DNA from: an uncultured beta proteobacterium
GTDB lineage: Bacteria; Pseudomonadota; Gammaproteobacteria; Burkholderiales; SG8-39
Assembly: GCA_903868285.1 (NCBI GenBank)
Contig: CAIPUP010000318.1
Coordinates: 1 to 17,463, forward strand
DNA: 17,463 nucleotides
Reading direction: 5' to 3'
Made by a program: the position numbers and the translations under genes. Of this stretch, positions 14,012 through 17,463 are shown one piece after another. The notes below the pieces were generated by a model. The model was not told the origin of the DNA, did not search any database, and was given only the letters and a program-made list of their open reading frames with translations. Position 1 is the first letter of the stretch. Each line of letters starts with the position of its first letter.

Positions 14012-15484
14012 GTGTCTGGTTCGGTCATGGCATCCAGGCTGTTGCAGTCGCCGCTGTCTGTGGTCAATGTCGGACTGGAGTCCTTCAACGACAGCATTCG
14101 CGCATCCGATGCAAGCCAGCTGGTGCATGCGCATTGGCGACCAGCCGGCGACGGCGATCCGCTGCTGGCCTGGCAACTGGCGCAGCTGATGGGAGGTTCA
14201 CCGGGTGTCGGTGATATCGGCAGCGAGGTCGACGCCGCTAACGAGGTGGCTGTCAGCCGCATGCTGGCGGCGCAACCGATGCTGGTGGACGTGGCGCTGC
14301 GGGCGGATGAGATCTGGCCGGAACTCTGGCGCGATGGCCGGCGCACCCTCACCCATGCCGGCGCACCAGTGGCCTGGTCGCAGATGTGCGATCCGATGAA
14401 GGGCACCCTGATCGGCGCCATGTTGTACGAAGGCTGGGCTGCCAGCCCCGAGCAGGCCATGGCGGAGCTAGCCGCCGGCCGGGTGGAATTTGTACAGAAC
14501 CATGATCTGTCGGCGGTCGGACCGATGTCCGGCACCATCTCGCCCTCGATGCCGGTGTTCGTGGTGCGCAATGCCACGCATGGCAATCTGGCCTATAGCA
14601 ATTTCAGCGAAGGCATCGGCAAGGTGCTGCGCTTTGGCGCCTATTCGAGCGATGTCATGCAGCGCCTGCGCTGGATGGCCGAGGTGCTGGCACCGGCGCT
14701 CAAGGCCGCGCTGGGCGCATTGCCCGGCGGTATCGACCTCAAGGCCATACAGTCGCAGGCTCTGCTGATGGGTGACGAGGTGCACAGCCGCAACGCCGCA
14801 GCCACCGCGCTGTTTCACATGGCCATCGGCGGTGCTCTGGCGGGAACCTCGACCGACAACGAAAAAACGCGCCAAGTCCTTGATTTTATTGCAAAAACTT
14901 CGCAGTTCTTTCTGAACCTCTCGATGGTGGCCTCCAAGGCCATCATGGATGCGGCGCATGGCGTGGAGAAGTCCAGCATCGTCACCGCCATCGCCCGCAA
15001 TGGTGTGACCACCGCCATCCGGGTCTCGGGTCTGGGTGCAGCCTGGTTTGAATCGCCCTCGGATACCCCGGTCGGGCTGTTTTTCCCTGGCTTCAAGCAG
15101 GAGGACGCCAACCCCGATCTGGGCGATTCGGCCATCTGCGAGACTGCCGGCTATGGCGGGCAGTCGCTGGCGGCTTCGCCGGCACTGGTGCAGCTGGTGG
15201 GCGGCACGGTGGCCCAGGCCATTGCTTATTCGCGCGAGATGTATCACATCAGCTGGTCGCGCAATCCTTCGATGTCCCTGCCCAACCTCGAGTTTGAGTC
15301 GGCGCCGGCGGGCATCGATATTCGCAAGGTGGTCGATACCGGCATCCGTCCGGTACTGACCACAGGCATCGCCCATAAGCAGGCGGGTGTCGGCCAGATT
15401 GGCGCCGGCATCGTGCGCAACCCGCTCGAGTGCTATGTCAAGGCGGTGCGGGCGCTGGCAGCAGGCTGCTTGCCCGCAGCGTAG
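14012..15484 (+). CDS. DUF1116 protein (YlbE/AllG-like; candidate carbamoyltransferase subunit)
   Basis: This 490-residue DUF1116 protein closely resembles E. coli YlbE (AllG). Conserved blocks include DPMKGTLIGAMLYEGWA (about residues 127-143), AVGPMSGTISPSMPV (168-182), SEGIGKVLRFGAYSSDV (199-215) and GIDLKAIQSQALLMGDEVHSRN. FFLNLSMVASKA, IRVSGLGAAWF and a C-terminal TGIAHKQAGVGQIGAGIVRNPLECY (about 451-475) complete the match. The pattern is the same as in YlbE, with a longer N-terminus. The start is uncertain: GTG at 14012 or ATG at 14027, and neither has a good Shine-Dalgarno sequence. It ends the operon 40 nt before tRNA-Thr. E. coli order is fdrA-ylbE-ylbF-ybcF, whereas here this gene is last. 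Confidence 0.9.
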   Translation: MSGSVMASRLLQSPLSVVNVGLESFNDSIRASDASQLVHAHWRPAGDGDPLLAWQLAQLMGGSPGVGDIGSEVDAANEVAVSRMLAAQPMLVDVALRADEIWPELWRDGRRTLTHAGAPVAWSQMCDPMKGTLIGAMLYEGWAASPEQAMAELAAGRVEFVQNHDLSAVGPMSGTISPSMPVFVVRNATHGNLAYSNFSEGIGKVLRFGAYSSDVMQRLRWMAEVLAPALKAALGALPGGIDLKAIQSQALLMGDEVHSRNAAATALFHMAIGGALAGTSTDNEKTRQVLDFIAKTSQFFLNLSMVASKAIMDAAHGVEKSSIVTAIARNGVTTAIRVSGLGAAWFESPSDTPVGLFFPGFKQEDANPDLGDSAICETAGYGGQSLAASPALVQLVGGTVAQAIAYSREMYHISWSRNPSMSLPNLEFESAPAGIDIRKVVDTGIRPVLTTGIAHKQAGVGQIGAGIVRNPLECYVKAVRALAAGCLPAA

Positions 15485-15524
15485 TCTGCTGCTCCAGTCT
15501 TATGGCGTAGTCCGTTTTACCCGT

Positions 15525-15600
15525 GCCGGGTTAGCTCAGTCGGTAGAGCAGCTGATTTGTAATCAGAAGGTCGGGGGTTCGATTCCTCTACCCGGCACCA
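15525..15600 (+). tRNA. tRNA-Thr, anticodon UGU
   Basis: A full cloverleaf can be folded. The acceptor stem is GCCGGGT (15525-15531) with ACCCGGC (15590-15596), the D stem is GCTC with GAGC, and the anticodon loop TTTGTAA (15556-15562) gives anticodon TGT. The T loop is TTCGATT (15578-15584) on a G-rich stem with two G-T pairs, and CCA is encoded at 15598-15600. The top pair of the anticodon stem (27-43) is G opposite A, leaving four good pairs. No clear promoter or terminator is seen around it. Confidence 0.97.
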
Positions 15601-15758
15601 TCGCAAATATTTTCTCTGCGCTCTGTGAACCCGTTGGTCGTCATCGGCCACGAAGCCAGTATTCATACGGGTTTGCGCGATTCTGGTTTGCAGCGGAACC
15701 AAACCTGTCAAACATCGCATCAACCCGCCAACGACACCATTGCTACCCGGAGACATTC

Positions 15759-15793
15759 TTGCCATCGGACTTTTTAAGGACTATATTCAGTCC
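15759..15793 (+). promoter_or_regulatory. Promoter and operator of the toxin-antitoxin pair
   Basis: TTGCCA (15759-15764), a 17-nt spacer and TATATT (15782-15787) make a good sigma-70 promoter. GGACT (15778-15782) and AGTCC (15789-15793) form an inverted repeat across the -10 element, and another GGACT lies at 15767-15771. This layout suits autorepression by the antitoxin or the complex. The predicted leader is only about 13 nt, with GGAGG at 15798-15802. The rest of the 206-nt gap from tRNA-Thr (15601-15758) holds nothing I recognise. Confidence 0.7.
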
Positions 15794-15806
15794 AAACGGA
15801 GGTTTC

Positions 15807-16082
15807 ATGCGCTACTCATCACAAGTCAAACCCATCAGCTACCTCAAGGCCAATGCGGCGGAGATTTTGGCCACGCTTGGCGAGCAACGCGAGCCCCTGG
15901 TCATCACCCAGAACGGTGAGGCCAAGGCGGTGTTGCAGGACGTGGCCAGTTACGAGGCAACACAGGAAACCTTGGCTTTGCTCAAAGTCCTCGCCTTGGG
16001 ACAGCGGGAAGTGGCCGCCGGCAAGGTCAAGCCACTGTCTGAGGTCGTGGCCCGGCTCAAGGCCAAGAGCGTCATGGTCTGA
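15807..16082 (+). CDS. YefM/Phd-family type II antitoxin
   Basis: This 91-residue protein neutralises the partner toxin and is expected to bind its own promoter. The Phd/YefM DNA-binding fold is seen in the N-terminal half: VKPISYLKANAAEILATLGEQREPLVITQNGEAKAVLQDVASYE, with the ITQNGEAKAVL strand-turn typical of the family. The C-terminal half is charged and likely folds on the toxin. The ATG at 15807 follows GGAGG by 4 nt, and the promoter sits directly upstream; a longer frame from 15387 would run through the tRNA and is discounted. The stop overlaps the toxin start by one base (TGATG). Confidence 0.92.
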   Translation: MRYSSQVKPISYLKANAAEILATLGEQREPLVITQNGEAKAVLQDVASYEATQETLALLKVLALGQREVAAGKVKPLSEVVARLKAKSVMV

Positions 16083-16414
16083 TGACATCCAAGTACAAGG
16101 TCCTGCTCACCGAAGGGGCTGAACAGGATCTGGAGGCGATCTACGATTACATCGCCGAATTCGACTGCCCCGCGAACGCTGCCCAGGTTCTGGATCGGCT
16201 GCTGGCCACCGCAAAGCAACTTGTCGTTATGCCTGAGCGCGGCAATTACCCGAGAGAGTTGCTCGACCTCGGAATCAAGGACTTCCGTCAGGTGTTCTTC
16301 AAGCCCTATCGCCTAATCTATCGGGTGATGGGGCGCGACGTTGTGGTGCTTGTGATTGCCGATGGCCGACGTGACTTGCAATCGCTGCTCGCACGGCGTT
16401 TGCTGGGGGCCTGA
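16082..16414 (+). CDS. RelE/ParE-family toxin
   Basis: The 110-residue protein belongs to the RelE/ParE superfamily of small toxins, which act either on ribosome-bound mRNA or on DNA gyrase. The pattern fits: KYKVLLTEGAEQDLEAIYDYIAE (residues 4-26), MPERGNYPRELLDLG, then DFRQVFFKPYRLIYRVMGRDVVVLVIADGRRDLQSLLARRLL. The family alone does not decide the target; RelE-type catalytic residues would have to be checked by structure. It is translationally coupled to the antitoxin. Its reading frame is intact, so the module is probably functional. Confidence 0.92.
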   Translation: MTSKYKVLLTEGAEQDLEAIYDYIAEFDCPANAAQVLDRLLATAKQLVVMPERGNYPRELLDLGIKDFRQVFFKPYRLIYRVMGRDVVVLVIADGRRDLQSLLARRLLGA

Positions 16415-16813
16415 TCAGCCCGTCAGCGCATCAATAACCCCCTCCTGCTCCCCCCAGTCTTGTGGCGGGATCTCGCGCACAAAGAACGCGATTTGGAATC
16501 AATGGTCCAGCATAAGGTCACTGACATCTCGCGGAACCTAAACAGCCCCATCGTGAAGCTCGATCCACGCGGGTCTTTTTCATTCTCGGGCGACCAGAAA
16601 TATCAAACTCGCAATCGTAAAGATTTAGCCCCGAATCGAATTGGCCATCAACCAGGCCGCCACAAGCCCATTTTTAAGGTTATATTCCGGCCGCTGTTCC
16701 GATTTTAATTTCTTAATCCCCGCCGCGATTGGTTCTGTGCACAGCTAATCGTCCTGAAAGCCAGCCGCCACGGCAGCAGTATTTCAGTGCATCCATTTAT
16801 TAAAGGAATCACC
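16415..16813 (+). other. Gene-free gap between toxin and H-NS genes
   Basis: This 399-nt stretch is more A/T-rich than its surroundings. Open frames in it, such as one from a GTG at 16460, have no family resemblance, and I do not call them. It contains a second, degenerate copy of the toxin-antitoxin promoter core at 16671-16687 (listed separately). I see no clear H-NS promoter. Low G+C and no coding signal fit a decayed remnant or a regulatory region. Confidence 0.5.
16671..16687 (+). promoter_or_regulatory. Degenerate second copy of the toxin-antitoxin promoter core
   Basis: TTTTTAAGG (16671-16679) and TATATTC (16681-16687) repeat the order of TTTTTAAGG (15771-15779) and TATATTC (15782-15788) upstream of the antitoxin. 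The copies differ by AC versus T between the blocks. The flanking GGACT/AGTCC arms are not conserved here, and no antitoxin-like frame follows. It may be a relic of a lost module. Confidence 0.4.
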
Positions 16814-17158
16814 ATGAAATCACCCGCAAGCATTGCCAAGCAGATTGCCAAGCTCCAGGCGCAGGCAAAAGCCATTTCCCGCAAGCGCCACACGGTGGTG
16901 AGCGCCATCCTCAAGCAGATGGAAAAGAGCGACGTCAGCCTGGCTGAGTTGCGTGCTGCCATGGGCAAGGGCGGCAAGCCGGCCAAGGCTGGCAAGCGTG
17001 CCAAGGCAGCGCCGGCTGAAGGCGGTAAAACCCGCAAAAAGGCGGCCATCAAATACCGTGACAGCAGCGGCAATACCTGGACCGGTCGTGGTCGCGCGCC
17101 GCGCTGGATGATGGAAGCGGAAAAGAATGGTCACAAGCGCGAGGAATTCGCAGTCTGA
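16814..17158 (+). CDS. H-NS family nucleoid-associated protein
   Basis: This short H-NS-type protein binds A/T-rich DNA and silences genes, often horizontally acquired ones. Of 114 residues, the N-terminal 1-50 form a helical oligomerisation region (IAKLQAQAKAISRKRHTVVSAILKQ). A Lys/Ala/Gly-rich linker follows (51-78), then the C-terminal DNA-binding motif YRDSSGNTWTGRGRAPRWM (81-99), the form usual in betaproteobacterial H-NS proteins. The start at 16814 has AAAGGA (16802-16807) ahead of it; an in-frame ATG at 16787 is less well placed. A strong terminator follows 33 nt after the stop. Being next to a toxin-antitoxin module may be chance or may reflect an accessory segment. Confidence 0.92.
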   Translation: MKSPASIAKQIAKLQAQAKAISRKRHTVVSAILKQMEKSDVSLAELRAAMGKGGKPAKAGKRAKAAPAEGGKTRKKAAIKYRDSSGNTWTGRGRAPRWMMEAEKNGHKREEFAV

Positions 17159-17190
17159 GCCATTGTTTTATTTACAACGTTTTGCAATTT

Positions 17191-17219
17191 AAAACGGCGA
17201 CCTGCGGGTCGCCGTTTTT
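17191..17219 (+). terminator. Rho-independent terminator after the H-NS gene
   Basis: CGGCGACC (17195-17202) and GGTCGCCG (17207-17214) form a perfect 8-bp stem around TGCG. Four A before it (17191-17194) and five T after it (17215-17219) extend the pairing. The A and T runs make it potentially bidirectional. It separates the H-NS gene from the following amidohydrolase gene. Confidence 0.93.
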
Positions 17220-17274
17220 AACGCGTATTTCTCCTGCGTAATTTGCTTTTAATATTTGATTCGAGTCGACCGAC

Positions 17275-17463
17275 ATGAGCCACTCCCATTCGCACGACGC
17301 CTGCCATGATCATCCGCACGGTCACGGTGCCATCGATATTCATGCGCACTATTTGCCGCAGACCTTTCTTGATCTGGTCAAGGAGCATGCCGCGCCCTAT
17401 GGCATCGAATGGAAGATGGTCGAGGGCAAAGGGCCGCAATTCAAGCTTGGCCATCTGGTGACC
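17275..17463 (+). CDS. Amidohydrolase-family protein with His-rich N-terminus (5' part only)
   Basis: Only the first 63 codons are in the window, and the frame is open to the last base. After a metal-binding-like leader, MSHSHSHDACHDHPHGHG (residues 1-18), comes AIDIHAHYLPQTF. Its HAH is the first metal-ligand pair of the amidohydrolase superfamily. The spacing and the LP following HAHY resemble the aminocarboxymuconate-semialdehyde decarboxylase (ACMSD) branch. Members of that branch decarboxylate or hydrate aromatic-pathway intermediates. The subfamily cannot be fixed from this fragment. No good ribosome binding site is seen before the ATG at 17275. The terminator upstream suggests its own transcription unit, with A/T-rich promoter-like sequence at 17240-17262 but no clear -35. 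Confidence 0.72.
   Translation, partial: MSHSHSHDACHDHPHGHGAIDIHAHYLPQTFLDLVKEHAAPYGIEWKMVEGKGPQFKLGHLVT

Noticed and set aside
14468..15376. Long antisense open frame (302 codons) over the DUF1116 gene
   Set aside because: The plus-strand DUF1116 protein is clearly conserved along this whole stretch; the antisense product is His/Arg/Gly-rich without recognisable motifs.
15743..15750. CTACCCGG match to the 3' end of tRNA-Thr as a possible att site
   Set aside because: Only 8 bases, missing the final CCA-proximal part, and no integrase gene nearby; a chance match is likely.
15387..15806. Upstream extension of the antitoxin frame
   Set aside because: It would run through the end of the DUF1116 gene and the whole tRNA; the promoter and GGAGG lie immediately before 15807.
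16460..16708. 82-codon open frame in the toxin to H-NS gap
   Set aside because: GTG start, no ribosome binding site, low-complexity basic composition and no family resemblance; it also covers the degenerate promoter copy.
1..17463. CRISPR arrays, insertion sequences, rRNA and riboswitches
   Set aside because: No regularly spaced repeats, transposase-like frames, rRNA segments or recognisable riboswitch cores were seen on reading both strands.

Overview
The window looks like a chromosomal segment of a betaproteobacterium (Burkholderiales, Rhodocyclales or Nitrosomonadales type) with fairly high G+C. The basis is gene order and protein style. hisA-hisF-hisI-hisE are present with hisI and hisE as separate genes; these are followed by a HIT gene, tatABC, a DegS-like protease, a Nif3-like gene, petABC and sspAB. 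There is also a short H-NS of the type found in this class. This is inferred from recall of synteny; no search was run.

Layout. 1-1928: end of the histidine operon (hisA 3' end, hisF, hisI, hisE). 1977-2408: HIT-family hydrolase. 2543-4220: tatA, tatB and tatC, with an intrinsic-terminator-like hairpin between tatA and tatB. 4248-5435 (minus strand): membrane-anchored DegS/AlgW-type protease, convergent with tatC and divergent from a Nif3-like gene (5534-6280). 6421-9228: petABC (Rieske protein, cytochrome b, cytochrome c1) behind a recognisable promoter and a leader hairpin with a T-run. 9338-10493: sspA and sspB. 10505-15484: a tight four-gene accessory operon of FdrA-like protein, carbamate kinase, DUF2877 protein and DUF1116 protein. 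15525-15600: tRNA-Thr(UGU). 15759-16414: a YefM/Phd-RelE/ParE toxin-antitoxin pair with its own promoter and operator. 16814-17158: H-NS-family protein followed by a strong terminator. 17275-17463: start of an amidohydrolase with a histidine-rich N-terminus, cut by the window edge.

How the parts work together. TatABC exports folded proteins, and the Rieske subunit encoded just downstream is a classic Tat client. PetABC passes electrons from quinol to cytochrome c. SspA and SspB are stress regulators (RNA polymerase binding, and ClpXP adaptor). The accessory operon matches the E. coli fdrA-ylbE-ylbF-ybcF set, which I recall being assigned to oxamate carbamoyltransferase plus catabolic carbamate kinase. 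It would phosphorolyse a carbamoylated compound to carbamoyl phosphate and then make ATP. Here it starts 11 nt after sspB with no visible promoter or terminator between, has a different gene order from E. coli, and has no allantoin-pathway genes beside it in this window. Its substrate is therefore open. It is the best candidate here for an under-described system.

The other points of interest are regulatory: the tatA-tatB terminator, the petA leader hairpin, and a second degenerate copy of the toxin-antitoxin promoter core downstream of the toxin gene.
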